NCBI RefSeq assembly: GCF_003634215.1
Contig: NZ_RBWX01000011.1
Span: forward strand, 62,001-126,000
Direction: 5' to 3'
Length of the DNA: 64,000 nt
DNA from: Sphingosinicella microcystinivorans
Lineage (GTDB): Bacteria > Pseudomonadota > Alphaproteobacteria > Sphingomonadales > Sphingomonadaceae
Both the position numbers and the translations under genes were made by a program. Numbering within the stretch: the stretch's first letter is position 1; every line of letters begins with the position of its first letter. The notes under the pieces were generated by a model that ran no database searches, had not been told where the DNA came from, and saw only the letters and a list, made by a program, of their open reading frames with translations. Positions 1 through 8,527 of the stretch are shown piece by piece.

Positions 1-656
1 TGCTGCTGAAACACTTCGGCGAAAACCCGCCGCAGACGTGCGGCAACTGCGACAACTGCCTGAACCCGCCCGCCAGCATCGACGCCACGGAGACGGCGCG
101 GAAGTTCCTCTCCGCCGTCTACCGCACCGGGCAAAGCTATGGCATCGGCCATCTGGAAGAGGTGCTGACCGGCAAGGCGAGCGACAAGGTGCGCGCGCGC
201 GGGCACGACAGCCTTACGGTCTTCGGCATCGTTTCCGCCGAAGAGGCGCCATTGCTGAAGCCGGTGTCGCGCGCGCTGCTGGTGCATGAGGCGGTGACGC
301 CCACCGAGCATGGCGGCCTCGCGCTCGGGCCCGGCGCGCGCGCGATCCTGCGCGGCGAAGAGAGCCTGTCGCTGGTGCTGCCGCCGCGCCGCGAGCGCGG
401 GGGACGGCGCAAACAGCAGGCGGAGAACCCGGTGGGCGATCCGCTGTTCGAGGCGCTGCGCGCCTGCCGCCGCGCGCTTGCCGAGGAAGCGGGGGTTCCG
501 CCCTACGTGATCTTCCACGACAGCACGCTGCGCGAAATGGCGGCGGCGCAGCCGAGATCGCGCGCAGGCCTTTCCGAGATTTCCGGCGTCGGCGCGCGAA
601 AGCTGGACGCCTATGGCGAGCGCTTCCTGGAGACGATCCGCGCCTTCAGCGGCTAA
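1..656 (+). CDS. recQ: RecQ-type ATP-dependent DNA helicase, C-terminal part (5' truncated by window edge)
   Basis: The reading frame is open from base 3 and codes for the last 217 residues of a RecQ-family 3'-5' DNA helicase, which acts in recombination repair and fork restart. The visible part starts inside the zinc-binding region with the cysteine cluster CGNCDNC (residues 13-19). It continues through a winged-helix (RQC) region and ends in an HRDC domain (about residues 140-217, around PLFEALRACRRALAEEAG). The helicase motor domains lie outside the window. The stop overlaps by three bases the stop of the convergent SDR gene. The family call is firm because the zinc cluster, RQC and HRDC appear in the expected order. 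Confidence 0.93.
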   Translation, partial: LLKHFGENPPQTCGNCDNCLNPPASIDATETARKFLSAVYRTGQSYGIGHLEEVLTGKASDKVRARGHDSLTVFGIVSAEEAPLLKPVSRALLVHEAVTPTEHGGLALGPGARAILRGEESLSLVLPPRRERGGRRKQQAENPVGDPLFEALRACRRALAEEAGVPPYVIFHDSTLREMAAAQPRSRAGLSEISGVGARKLDAYGERFLETIRAFSG

Positions 657-1429
657 ACGGCGGTGTAGCCGCCGTCGATGACGAGTTCCGAACCAGTCAT
701 GAAGCTCGATTCGTCCGACGCGAGGAAGACGACGCCGTTTGCGATCTCGTGCGGTTGGCCGACGCGGCCGATCGGGTGCAGCGAGGCGAAAGCGGCGACT
801 GCGCCCTCCTCGTCCAGCCCCGTCGCCATGCGCGTTACCTCCACGCCCGCCGCGGTGCGGATGAGGCCAGGGTGGACGCTGTTCACGCGGATGCCGTAGC
901 CGCGCTGGCCGCAGTGCGCCGCGACGCACTTGGTGAGCAACCGGACGCCGCCCTTCCCGGCGGAATATGCGGGCAGTGCCGCCGTACCGATGAGGCCGCC
1001 GACCGACGAGATGTTGATGATCGATCCGCCCTGACCCTTCATCGCGGTGATACCGTATTTGCACCCAAGAAACGCGGTATCGAGATTGAGCGCGATCATG
1101 CGCTTGTAGTGCGCGAAATCCATGCTCTCGATGTCCATATCGAGCCCGCCGCCGGCGTTGTTGACTAGCACATCGATGCGGCCTTCGTTCGCAAGCACGT
1201 TTGCCGTCAGACGCTCCCATTCCTCGGGCACGGTCGCGTCGTGGCGGACGAAGCGGGCGGGGATGCCACTGCCTGCAAGAGCCTTGGCGGAAGCCTCCCC
1301 GCGCGCGGCGTCGATATCGGTGAGGACGACAACGGCGCCCTCGCGGCCGAGCGCTTCGACCATCGCGAGGCCGAGGCCGCCTGCCGCGCCGGTGATCACC
1401 GCGACCTTGTCCTGAACCCGTCCTGTCAT
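653..1429 (-). CDS. SDR family NAD(P)-dependent oxidoreductase
   Basis: This is a 258-residue classical short-chain dehydrogenase/reductase. It has the Rossmann cofactor motif TGAAGGLG (13-20), the NNAGG motif (90-94), a catalytic Ser near 141, and YSAGK with Tyr155 and Lys159. An acidic residue after the second beta strand (LTDID, about 37-41) favours NAD over NADP. It starts two bases after the alpha/beta hydrolase gene ends, so the two are probably cotranscribed. That pair diverges from the TetR and ketone-carboxylase genes. In Apc-type pathways an SDR oxidises a secondary alcohol to the ketone, and this gene could play that role. Its substrate cannot be read from the sequence. Confidence 0.9.
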   Translation of the reverse strand: MTGRVQDKVAVITGAAGGLGLAMVEALGREGAVVVLTDIDAARGEASAKALAGSGIPARFVRHDATVPEEWERLTANVLANEGRIDVLVNNAGGGLDMDIESMDFAHYKRMIALNLDTAFLGCKYGITAMKGQGGSIINISSVGGLIGTAALPAYSAGKGGVRLLTKCVAAHCGQRGYGIRVNSVHPGLIRTAAGVEVTRMATGLDEEGAVAAFASLHPIGRVGQPHEIANGVVFLASDESSFMTGSELVIDGGYTAV

Positions 1430-1431
1430 GC

Positions 1432-2295
1432 TTAAACCTCCTCCCCCTGCCCGGCATGGGCTGCGATGAAATCAATGATCGTGGTCTGCATCTCCGCACT
1501 GTCGAGCATGTCGACGTGCACCGCGCCCGGCACGGTGTGCGCAGTGGCGCGCGGGTTGCGCGCGGCCATCTCGGCGAGCTCGGCTGCGCTCAGCACGTTC
1601 GAGCGTTCGCCGCGCATGATGAGCGCCGGGCAGGCGACGCGATCCCACCACGGCCAGAGCGCGAAGTCTTCCGGGTTGTTGCGGAACTGATTGGAGAGCG
1701 CCGGATCGTAGTGATAGCCGACGCCGCCGTCATCAAGGCGGCGCGACCAGCCGATGGTGATCTCGTCGAGGCGATCGGATGAGAGGCCGGCGCCGGCGCG
1801 CTCGAAGAAGCGGCCGACGTGTTCGCGGAATGCGCCCATGTTTGCAAAGCGCGGCGGGCCGCCGAGGCGTTCGCCGAGCACGCTGCGCATCGCATCGGGA
1901 AGCGTGGTGCCGACATCGTAGAGCACGAGGCTGGCAATACGCGCTGGCGTTTCCCCGGCCATGCGGATGCCGAGCGCGCCGCCCTTGGAGGCGCCCACCC
2001 AGTGCACGGGACCGTCCGCAACGGAATCGAGCAAGCGGCGCACGGTCACCGCCATCGCGCCGAGGCCGTAACCGTTTTCAGGATCGATCGACGGATCGGA
2101 CCGGCCGCAGCCCGGTGCATCGGGGGCGATCACGCGGAAGCCCCGCGCCCGCAGGTTGCGCGCGAGCGGGGTATGATCGGCGCTGGTGCCGGTAACGCCG
2201 TGCGCGATCATCACCGTGGGGCCGTCCGCATCCCAGATGCGCACATGCATGCGCTCAGCACCGATGGGGATCAGCCGCGAGTAGGCGCCGTCCAT
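1432..2295 (-). CDS. alpha/beta hydrolase
   Basis: This is a 287-residue single-domain alpha/beta hydrolase. The oxyanion-hole HG lies near residues 32-33, the nucleophile elbow GASKG puts Ser at 103, and the likely catalytic His is near 260 (GAVHVDML). There is no signal peptide, so it should be cytoplasmic. It is the first gene of a two-gene leftward unit with the SDR. Its promoter region carries a TATAAT element on the minus strand and the 16-base operator-like sequence shared with the paa genes. It may release an alcohol or acid from an ester, or open a ring, upstream of the ketone pathway. The substrate is unknown. Confidence 0.85.
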   Translation of the reverse strand: MDGAYSRLIPIGAERMHVRIWDADGPTVMIAHGVTGTSADHTPLARNLRARGFRVIAPDAPGCGRSDPSIDPENGYGLGAMAVTVRRLLDSVADGPVHWVGASKGGALGIRMAGETPARIASLVLYDVGTTLPDAMRSVLGERLGGPPRFANMGAFREHVGRFFERAGAGLSSDRLDEITIGWSRRLDDGGVGYHYDPALSNQFRNNPEDFALWPWWDRVACPALIMRGERSNVLSAAELAEMAARNPRATAHTVPGAVHVDMLDSAEMQTTIIDFIAAHAGQGEEV

Positions 2296-2321
2296 GCTGT
2301 CACTCCCCCTACGAAACGAAA

Positions 2322-2327
2322 ATTATA
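2322..2327 (-). promoter_or_regulatory. candidate -10 element of the hydrolase-SDR unit
   Basis: On the minus strand these six bases read TATAAT, 27 bases ahead of the hydrolase start. No good -35 hexamer stands 17 bases upstream, and the operator-like element at 2332-2347 fills that spacer. A regulator bound there would block RNA polymerase. The call rests on sequence match and position only. Confidence 0.45.
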
Positions 2328-2331
2328 AATA

Positions 2332-2347
2332 GACCGATCGGTCGATC
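2332..2347. promoter_or_regulatory. operator-like element S1 (TetR-type), hydrolase side
   Basis: The sequence is GACCGATCGGTCGATC. Its first 12 bases form a perfect palindrome (GACCGATCGGTC), a form typical of TetR-family operators. Fourteen of 16 bases recur upstream of a LuxR gene (18655) and 14 of 16 upstream of paaA (25227). It lies in the divergent control region between the hydrolase-SDR unit and the TetR gene, just upstream of the minus-strand TATAAT. Confidence 0.65.
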
Positions 2348-2466
2348 TTTTGGATAAACAGAATATGACGCGATGAGGCGTGTTGCTCAACACAATTTTT
2401 TATAACGTAAAAACATATAATTAGATATAATTTTGAGGCCGAGAACTTGTCTCTTGACAAATCCCC

Positions 2467-2482
2467 GACCGATCAGTCAATC
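2467..2482. promoter_or_regulatory. operator-like element S2 (TetR-type), regulator side
   Basis: The sequence GACCGATCAGTCAATC differs from S1 at two of 16 positions. It sits about 90 bases upstream of the TetR start codon and just downstream of a TTGACA -35-like hexamer (2454-2459). This position suggests autoregulation of the TetR gene and control of the carboxylase genes that follow it. Confidence 0.55.
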
Positions 2483-2485
2483 ATA

Positions 2486-2497
2486 GAACGATCGTTC
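2486..2497. promoter_or_regulatory. 12-bp perfect palindrome in the TetR promoter
   Basis: GAACGATCGTTC is its own reverse complement and lies four bases after S2. It contains AACGATCGTT, which fits the AACGNNCGTT form I recall for the TetR-family PaaR of Thermus. It may be a second binding site of the same regulator or a site for another one. Confidence 0.45.
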
Positions 2498-2572
2498 GAG
2501 TCGGCTTGATTCGAAGCCGTGATAGAACAGACAAGATCCGCGATTCGGCGGACTGGAACCTGGGGAGAGTGT

Positions 2573-3190
2573 ATGGCGCGCGTCGTCAGCCTGAAGAATT
2601 CACCCGCCGCCCGCGAAGCGCGGGGCCGCGAGGAGCTCGTGGAAGTCGCGGTGGAGCTGTTCGCCCGCAACGGCTTCGCGGGAACCTCGATCCGCGACAT
2701 CGCCGATGCGGTGGGGCGCAGCGTTTCCAACGTCTATCATTATTTCGAGAACAAGGAGGCGCTCTGGCTCGCCATCCTCGAACGCTCGGTGAAGGCGCTT
2801 CCCGCCCGCCTGCGCGGCGCGATCGACGGCATTGCCGATCCGCGCGCCCGGGTCGCCGCGCTGGTGCGCGAACATCTCGACGTCTCCGAACAGTACCGCC
2901 GGGAATCGCGCATCTTCTTCATCGACGAAGAACGCCTGTCCGCAACCGGCAACAAGGCCAACAAGCGTATCCAGCGCGAAATTCTCACGATCTACGTCGC
3001 CGAACTCGAAGGCCTGCGCGCTGCGGGCCTCCTTGCGAACGGCGACATCCGCATCACCGCGTTCAACATGCTCGGCGTCATCAACTGGTATCTGCGCTGG
3101 TCGAAACCCTCCGCAAGCCAGGCGAAGCGCGAGCAGACCGTCGATCAGGTGCTCGCCTTCATCCTGCGCGGCGCCGGCTCGGAACAATAG
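2573..3190 (+). CDS. TetR/AcrR family transcriptional regulator
   Basis: This is a 205-residue TetR-family repressor. The N-terminal helix-turn-helix (about residues 22-65) contains TSIRDIADAVGRSVSNVYHY, and the C-terminal half is a helical ligand-binding domain. I chose the ATG at 2573 because GGGGAGAG lies just upstream; an in-frame ATG at 2519 has no such site. The gene sits between the divergent hydrolase-SDR pair and the carboxylase genes, next to two operator-like elements. It is therefore the best candidate for the local repressor, released by a pathway ketone or CoA ester. The same motif upstream of paaA suggests it could also control phenylacetate genes in the way PaaR-type TetR proteins do. 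Confidence 0.9.
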   Translation: MARVVSLKNSPAAREARGREELVEVAVELFARNGFAGTSIRDIADAVGRSVSNVYHYFENKEALWLAILERSVKALPARLRGAIDGIADPRARVAALVREHLDVSEQYRRESRIFFIDEERLSATGNKANKRIQREILTIYVAELEGLRAAGLLANGDIRITAFNMLGVINWYLRWSKPSASQAKREQTVDQVLAFILRGAGSEQ

Positions 3191-3232
3191 GCAAATCGCC
3201 GGACAGGCCGGCGCCAGGGAAACAAAAACCTC

Positions 3233-5248
3233 ATGGGCATCACCATCGACATCGACACCGGTGGAACGTTCACCGACGGCTTCATCGTGCGGGACGGCGA
3301 CGTGCGCACCGTGAAAGTGCCGACGACGCCGCACGACCTCACCGCCTGCTTCCTCGACTGCATCAGCGCAGGCGCGGAGGCATTCGAACGCGGCATCGAG
3401 GATTTCCTGGGCGAGACGGACATCATCCGCTTCTCGAACACGATCGGCACGAACACGATCATCCAGCGCAACGGCTCCAAGATCGGGTTGATCGTCACGG
3501 CGGGCTCGGAAGCGATGGCGCCGACACATGACGAGGAGGGCAAATCGCCGCTCGTTGCACCGGACATGGTGATCGGGATCGCCGAAGCCGTAGCCGCCGA
3601 CGGCACGGTGACGACATCGCCGGACGCCGCCGCCATTCTCGATGCGGCGCAGACGCTGATCGACCGGGGCGCACGCGGCATCGTCGTCGCGCTCGCGAAC
3701 TCCGATCTGAGCCCAGCGAACGAGCGCCGCGTGCGCGCCGTCATCAAGGCCGAGTATCCGCGCGATTACCTCGGCTCGGTGCCCACCTTCCTCGCTTCGG
3801 ACATTTCGGCGCGGCCGGGCACGCGCGAGCGGATCAACGCCGCCGTGCTCAACGCCTACATCCACGGCAAGCTCGCGCGGCTGCTCTACAAGGCGGGCGA
3901 AGAGCTGCGGCTGCGCGGCTATCGCGGCACGCTCTTCATCGGCCACAACAACGGCGCGGTCGCCCGTGTCGCGAAGACGCGCGCGATCAACACCTACAAC
4001 AGCGGCCCCACAGGCGGGCTTTATGGCGCTCGCGCGATCGGCGCGCTCTACGGCGCCAACACGCTGATCGCCACCGACATGGGCGGCACCTCTTTCGACA
4101 TCTCCTACGTGGACGGCGGACAGGCGAGCTACGCGCTGCAGCCCGAGGTCGAAGGCTTCGCGTGTAACCTGCCGATGATGGCGATCGACGCGCTCGGCGC
4201 GGGCGGCGGATCGATCGCCGAGGTCGAGGGCGGCGTGCTGAAGGTGGGGCCGCAATCGGCGGGAGCGCTCCCCGGCCCGGCGTGCTTCGGGCTTGGCGGC
4301 ACGAAGGCGACGGTGACGGACGCGAACCTCGTGCTCGGCATCCTCGATCCCGCACGCTTCCTCGGCGGCGGCATGACGCTCGACTTGGGTAAAGCGCGCG
4401 CCGCGATCGACGCCGCCGTCGCGCAGCCGCTGGGGCTCAGCATCGAAGACGCCGCGCTCGCCATCCGCCGCAACGTGGAAGCCGCGATGGGCAAGGCGGT
4501 CGGCGCGGTCGCCGAGCGGCTCGGGCGCCCGAGCGGTCTTCCCGTCATCGCCTACGGCGGCGCGGGCGCGATCCACGCTGCGGACATTGCGACGAACGCC
4601 GGTGTCGGCCGCGTGATCATCACGCCCTTCTCCGCCGTCTCTTCGGCGTTCGGATCATCGTTGATGGACGTCGGCCATATCTATTACCGCCGCGCGGACC
4701 TTCTTGTGGAAAGCGCGAGCGACCTTCTCTCCGCAGGCACGCTTGTTGCGGAAATGGCGACCGAGGCCGCGCGTGACATGCGCGGCGAGGGCTTCGAACC
4801 GGCGGATGCCGAGGCACGGCTCCAGCTCTTCTGGACCGGCGCGGGCGGCGAGCCCGAAATTCTCGTCGCCGCGGAAACCGCCGCGATTTCCGACGCCGAT
4901 GCTGCAGCAGCTGCGCTCGTCGCCGCACGCGACGCACTCGGCACCGCGGGTCCGCTGCGCCTCGCCAGCATTGCCTACAGCGCCTCCGCGCGCGTGCCCC
5001 ATTTCGAATGGCGGCACGGGCAGACGGCAGCGGCGGATTTCCCGTCTGCGCGCCTTGCCGACCGGCAGGTATGGTTCGGCGGTCCCGCGCGCATCGCGAC
5101 ACCGGTTTACGACCGCGCGCGCATGGGGCCCGGCCACGCACTTTCCGGCCCGGGAATCGTGGAATCGAGCCAGACGACGATCCTGGTGCCCGAAGGCTGG
5201 AGCCTCGCCATCGACGCCTACGACAACGCGCTTCTCGAACGGAATTAA
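3233..5248 (+). CDS. HyuA-like subunit of an ATP-dependent ketone carboxylase (Apc1-like)
   Basis: This 671-residue protein belongs to the hydantoinase A/oxoprolinase family, an actin-like ATPase fold. The phosphate-binding motif DTGGTFTD lies at residues 8-15, and a second site, TDMGGTSFDIS, lies near 280-292. The C-terminal part is a HyuA C-domain. A second, longer HyuA paralogue, a small zinc subunit and a HyuB subunit follow in the same run. That set matches acetophenone carboxylase, which uses two HyuA-type chains, rather than a simple hydantoinase or 5-oxoprolinase. The likely job is ATP-dependent phosphorylation of bicarbonate or of the ketone enol in the cytoplasm. The ribosome site is weak. 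The next gene starts three bases after this one ends. Confidence 0.85.
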   Translation: MGITIDIDTGGTFTDGFIVRDGDVRTVKVPTTPHDLTACFLDCISAGAEAFERGIEDFLGETDIIRFSNTIGTNTIIQRNGSKIGLIVTAGSEAMAPTHDEEGKSPLVAPDMVIGIAEAVAADGTVTTSPDAAAILDAAQTLIDRGARGIVVALANSDLSPANERRVRAVIKAEYPRDYLGSVPTFLASDISARPGTRERINAAVLNAYIHGKLARLLYKAGEELRLRGYRGTLFIGHNNGAVARVAKTRAINTYNSGPTGGLYGARAIGALYGANTLIATDMGGTSFDISYVDGGQASYALQPEVEGFACNLPMMAIDALGAGGGSIAEVEGGVLKVGPQSAGALPGPACFGLGGTKATVTDANLVLGILDPARFLGGGMTLDLGKARAAIDAAVAQPLGLSIEDAALAIRRNVEAAMGKAVGAVAERLGRPSGLPVIAYGGAGAIHAADIATNAGVGRVIITPFSAVSSAFGSSLMDVGHIYYRRADLLVESASDLLSAGTLVAEMATEAARDMRGEGFEPADAEARLQLFWTGAGGEPEILVAAETAAISDADAAAAALVAARDALGTAGPLRLASIAYSASARVPHFEWRHGQTAAADFPSARLADRQVWFGGPARIATPVYDRARMGPGHALSGPGIVESSQTTILVPEGWSLAIDAYDNALLERN

Positions 5249-5251
5249 GCG

Positions 5252-5587
5252 ATGAGCAAAGTCCGCATCACCGAGTATCTCGATATCGACCTGCCCACGG
5301 AAACGTGGCGCTGTAACCGCTGCGGCCACGATCTCGGCTCCGCGCACCGCAACTACAAGGAAGGCTGCGTCGTGGCGCAGCCGCCGCTTGAAGAGGTGCA
5401 TCCCCCGCTCGTCGCGGAGGGCAGCTACAGCTTCACCCCGGACAGCACCTATTGCCGTCTCGTGGAATTCTACTGCCCCGGCTGCGCGACGATGCTGGAA
5501 AACGAGTATCTACCGCCGGGACACCCGATCACGCACGAGATCGAACTCGATATCGCTGCGCTGAAGCGCCGCCATGCCGCTGCATGA
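5252..5587 (+). CDS. small zinc-binding gamma subunit of acetone/acetophenone carboxylase type (Apc2-like)
   Basis: This 111-residue protein has two paired cysteine motifs, CNRC (21-24) and CPGC (75-78), which can hold one zinc, plus Cys39 and Cys68. That pattern and length fit the gamma subunit of acetone and acetophenone carboxylases. Hydantoinases and oxoprolinases lack this subunit, so it is the most telling gene for calling the cluster a carboxylase. It lies between the first HyuA gene and the 257-aa gene. Its stop overlaps the next start (ATGA), which implies translational coupling and fixed stoichiometry. Confidence 0.8.
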   Translation: MSKVRITEYLDIDLPTETWRCNRCGHDLGSAHRNYKEGCVVAQPPLEEVHPPLVAEGSYSFTPDSTYCRLVEFYCPGCATMLENEYLPPGHPITHEIELDIAALKRRHAAA

Positions 5588-6357
5588 CCAACCGGCTGGC
5601 CTCTGTTCTCGGCGGCGACGCAGGCGCAGCAGTGCTGCCGCGCCTTGCGTCCCTCGCCGCGCCAGTGTGCGGCCAGCCGTGGAACGCGTTTGCCGCTGAT
5701 GCGGGCCAGATCGTGCAGGCGGCGAAGCGCATCGCCGCGCTGTTCGCGACAGATGCCATCGTTATCGAAATCGATGCGTCGGATAGCGCGAGCACGGTGG
5801 AAGCGGTCCGCCGCCTCGCCGCCGAAGGTGGCCGCCCGGTCGTCCCCATTCTGCCCGGTCCAGTGACGCTTGCCGCGACGAGCGACGCCGACGCCGCGAA
5901 GGAGGTGCTGACGGGCATCGTCGAGGGGATCGGTGAGGCGCGCCCGGCGCTTCTGCTGTTCGATGAAAGCACTGTGCCCGCATCGGAACTCGCAGGCATG
6001 GGCGCGCGCAAGCTGTTCAACACGCTGCGCAACGTCACCTCCTATTTCGACGTGCCGCTCGGCATCATCATGGCGATCCCGGATGAAGACGCCGCCGATG
6101 CAGCGGTGCGACTGAAACCCGAGGCGGTGATCGCCGCAGGAACAGCGGACGCCGCCCTTCTCGACCGCATCGCCGCCGAAGGCCCTGTCGCGGGAATCGC
6201 GCTAGCGGCAAACGACACAGCGGCAGCGAGTAACGCAGCAGCGCTCGCGGCGACACGGCCGCTCATCATCACGACGCTCGGCGGCGGACCCGATCCGCTG
6301 CCGGTCGAGACCATGCACGCATTCATGGGCGCCTTCAGCGGCGCCCGCCAACCTTGA
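5584..6357 (+). CDS. protein of unknown family within the ketone carboxylase operon (candidate fifth subunit)
   Basis: I do not recognise this 257-residue protein with confidence. I chose the ATG at 5584 because it overlaps the previous stop as ATGA; the open frame reaches further upstream without a ribosome site. It has no signal peptide, no membrane span and only one cysteine. It is rich in alternating alpha/beta segments. A stretch VVPILPGPVTLAA (about 93-105) and LLLFDES (about 132-138) recall the barrel of the uroporphyrinogen decarboxylase/methyltransferase superfamily, but this is a weak resemblance. Acetophenone carboxylase has a fifth, loosely bound subunit of roughly similar size (Apc5), so by position this could be its counterpart. 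Here it lies inside the operon, not after the HyuB gene. Confidence 0.6.
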   Translation: MTNRLASVLGGDAGAAVLPRLASLAAPVCGQPWNAFAADAGQIVQAAKRIAALFATDAIVIEIDASDSASTVEAVRRLAAEGGRPVVPILPGPVTLAATSDADAAKEVLTGIVEGIGEARPALLLFDESTVPASELAGMGARKLFNTLRNVTSYFDVPLGIIMAIPDEDAADAAVRLKPEAVIAAGTADAALLDRIAAEGPVAGIALAANDTAAASNAAALAATRPLIITTLGGGPDPLPVETMHAFMGAFSGARQP

Positions 6358-6373
6358 GGACGAGGGCGTTTCG

Positions 6374-8515
6374 ATGAGTTACACGGTAGGCATCGATGTC
6401 GGCGGCACGTTCACCGATTTCTATTGCGCCCACGAGGGCGGCGGCTTCCACACGGCGAAAACGCCGACAACGCACTACGATCTTTCGGTCGGCTTCATGC
6501 GCGGCATGGGCCTGCTCGCGAAGGGGCTGAAACTGAAACTGCCGGAATTCCTGAGCGGTCTTTCGAGCGTTCGCTATTCGACAACGGTGGGCACGAACGC
6601 GCTGATCGAGCGCACCGGCCCCAAGCTCGGGCTCATCACCACGGCAGGCTTCGAGGACACGATCTTCATCGGCCGCGGCCGTAGCTGGGCGGATGGGCTC
6701 GGCTGGCAGCAGGGCCGCGACCTTGCGCGCATCGAAAAGCCAGTGCCGCTGATCAGCCCGGACATGGTCGTCGGGGTGCGCGAGCGCATCGATTATGCGG
6801 GCAAGATCATCGCGCCGCTTTCGCGCGAGGAGGTTCTTGAAAAGCTGCAGGCGCTCGTTGATCGCGGCGCGCAGGGCTTCGTCGTGTCGCTGCTCTGGTC
6901 GTTTGTGAACCCCGAGCACGAACAGTTCATCAAGCAGGTGATCGAAGAGGAATATCCCGAGGATTATCTCGGCTCGATGCCGGTGATCCTATCTTCGGAA
7001 ATCTCGCCCAAGGCGGGCGAATACACGCGCACGATGACCGCTGTCGTCAATGCCTACATCCACGGGCTCATGGCCGACGAACTCAACAAGCTCGGCAACG
7101 AACTGCGCGACGGCGGCTACAAGAAGCCGCTGACGCTCGTCCACAACACCGGCGGCACCAAGAAGGCATCACGCACCCGCGCCGTGCTGACGCACAACGC
7201 CGGGCCGGTCGCGGGGCTGCACGGCGCTGCGGCGCTCGGCGGCCTCTCGGCGGACGGCAACATCGTGTTCACGGACATGGGCGGCACTTCGTTCGACATC
7301 GGCCTCATCGAGGGCGGCGCGATCAAGGCGCACGATTTCATCCCGGTGATCGACCGCTGGCGCACCAACATTCCGGCAATCGAAGTGAAATCGATCGGCG
7401 CGGGCGGCGGCTCGATCGCGTGGATCAACGCCACGCTCGGCGACACGCTCGAAGTCGGTCCGCAGTCCGCCGGATCGATGCCGGGGCCGGCCTGCTACGA
7501 CAAGGGCGGCAAGGAACCGACCGTGACCGACGCCGATCTCGTGCTCGGCCTCTACAATGCCGAGAATTATCTCGGCGGCGAGATGCTGCTCGACATCGAT
7601 CTCGCAAAAAAGGCGATCAACGAGAAGATCGCGCAGCCGCTCGGCATTCCCGTGGAGGAAGCCGCATGGCGCATCCGCCGCATGATCGATGCGCGCATGG
7701 GGCAGGAGGTGTTCAACGAGGTTGCGCTGAAGGGTCACGACCCGCGCACCTTCGTTCTCTACGCCTGCGGCGGCGCGGGCGGCGCGCATGCGGTGGGCTT
7801 CGCGCCGTTCATCGGCGTCAGCAAGATCGTCGTGCCGCTGCAATCCTCCGTGTTCGGCGCATTCGGCGCCTCGACGATGGCGATCAAGGAGGTGTGGGAA
7901 CGCTCGCGTTCACTGAAGCTCTTCAACTGGTCGGAGCAGGCGTATCTTTCCGATCTCGCGTCGTTCAACGATCTCGTTTCGGAACTCGTCGATCTCGCGA
8001 CGCGCGATCTGAAGCTCGAAGGCTTCAACGAGCGCGACATGGCGTTCCAGCTCGAACTCGATATGCGCTACGGCAGCCAGTACAACATGACGCGCGTGAC
8101 CGCGCCGAAGCTGCGGCTCGATAACGCGGACGACGTGAAGGCGCTGTGCGATGCGTTCACCGCGCGTTACGCCGAGGTCTATTCGCCCGAGGCGACCTTC
8201 CCGGCGGGCGGTATCAACGTGGAGAGCTTTTTCCTCACAGCGTCCGTCGCGCAGAACCCCTTCGCGCTGCCGGCCGAGACGCTCGCCGCGGCCGAGCCGG
8301 ATGCAAGCGCGAAGACCGAAACACGCCCCGTCTACTGGGACCCGGCGGACGGCTTCGTCGCCACGCCGATCTACGACGCGCGCCGCCTGAAACCCGGCAA
8401 TCGGCTCGCCGGACCCGCCGTCATCGAAAGCCCGGACACCACCCATGTGGTCGCGCCGGGCTGGACCTTCCACATCGACGCCTGGCGGAACGGCGTCCTC
8501 GAACGCAGCGCCTGA
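6374..8515 (+). CDS. HyuA-like large subunit of an ATP-dependent ketone carboxylase (Apc3-like)
   Basis: This 713-residue protein is the second hydantoinase A/oxoprolinase-family chain in the operon. It carries DVGGTFTD at residues 8-15 and TDMGGTSFDIG near 297-307, and is clearly a paralogue of the protein at 3233. Apc-type carboxylases contain two different HyuA chains, alpha and alpha', and the size order here (671 then 713) agrees. It should bind ATP and form the core complex with the HyuB chain. It is followed after 12 bases by the HyuB gene, which has its own GAGGGAGAGAG ribosome site. An alternative reading as an N-methylhydantoinase subunit is less likely because of the gamma subunit. 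Confidence 0.85.
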   Translation: MSYTVGIDVGGTFTDFYCAHEGGGFHTAKTPTTHYDLSVGFMRGMGLLAKGLKLKLPEFLSGLSSVRYSTTVGTNALIERTGPKLGLITTAGFEDTIFIGRGRSWADGLGWQQGRDLARIEKPVPLISPDMVVGVRERIDYAGKIIAPLSREEVLEKLQALVDRGAQGFVVSLLWSFVNPEHEQFIKQVIEEEYPEDYLGSMPVILSSEISPKAGEYTRTMTAVVNAYIHGLMADELNKLGNELRDGGYKKPLTLVHNTGGTKKASRTRAVLTHNAGPVAGLHGAAALGGLSADGNIVFTDMGGTSFDIGLIEGGAIKAHDFIPVIDRWRTNIPAIEVKSIGAGGGSIAWINATLGDTLEVGPQSAGSMPGPACYDKGGKEPTVTDADLVLGLYNAENYLGGEMLLDIDLAKKAINEKIAQPLGIPVEEAAWRIRRMIDARMGQEVFNEVALKGHDPRTFVLYACGGAGGAHAVGFAPFIGVSKIVVPLQSSVFGAFGASTMAIKEVWERSRSLKLFNWSEQAYLSDLASFNDLVSELVDLATRDLKLEGFNERDMAFQLELDMRYGSQYNMTRVTAPKLRLDNADDVKALCDAFTARYAEVYSPEATFPAGGINVESFFLTASVAQNPFALPAETLAAAEPDASAKTETRPVYWDPADGFVATPIYDARRLKPGNRLAGPAVIESPDTTHVVAPGWTFHIDAWRNGVLERSA

Positions 8516-8527
8516 GGGAGAGAGAAC

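Noticed and set aside
2600-4576. Open frame of 658 codons on the minus strand opposite the TetR and HyuA genes
   Set aside because: It mirrors real genes in high-GC DNA, is rich in Arg, Ala and His, and has no domain or ribosome site.
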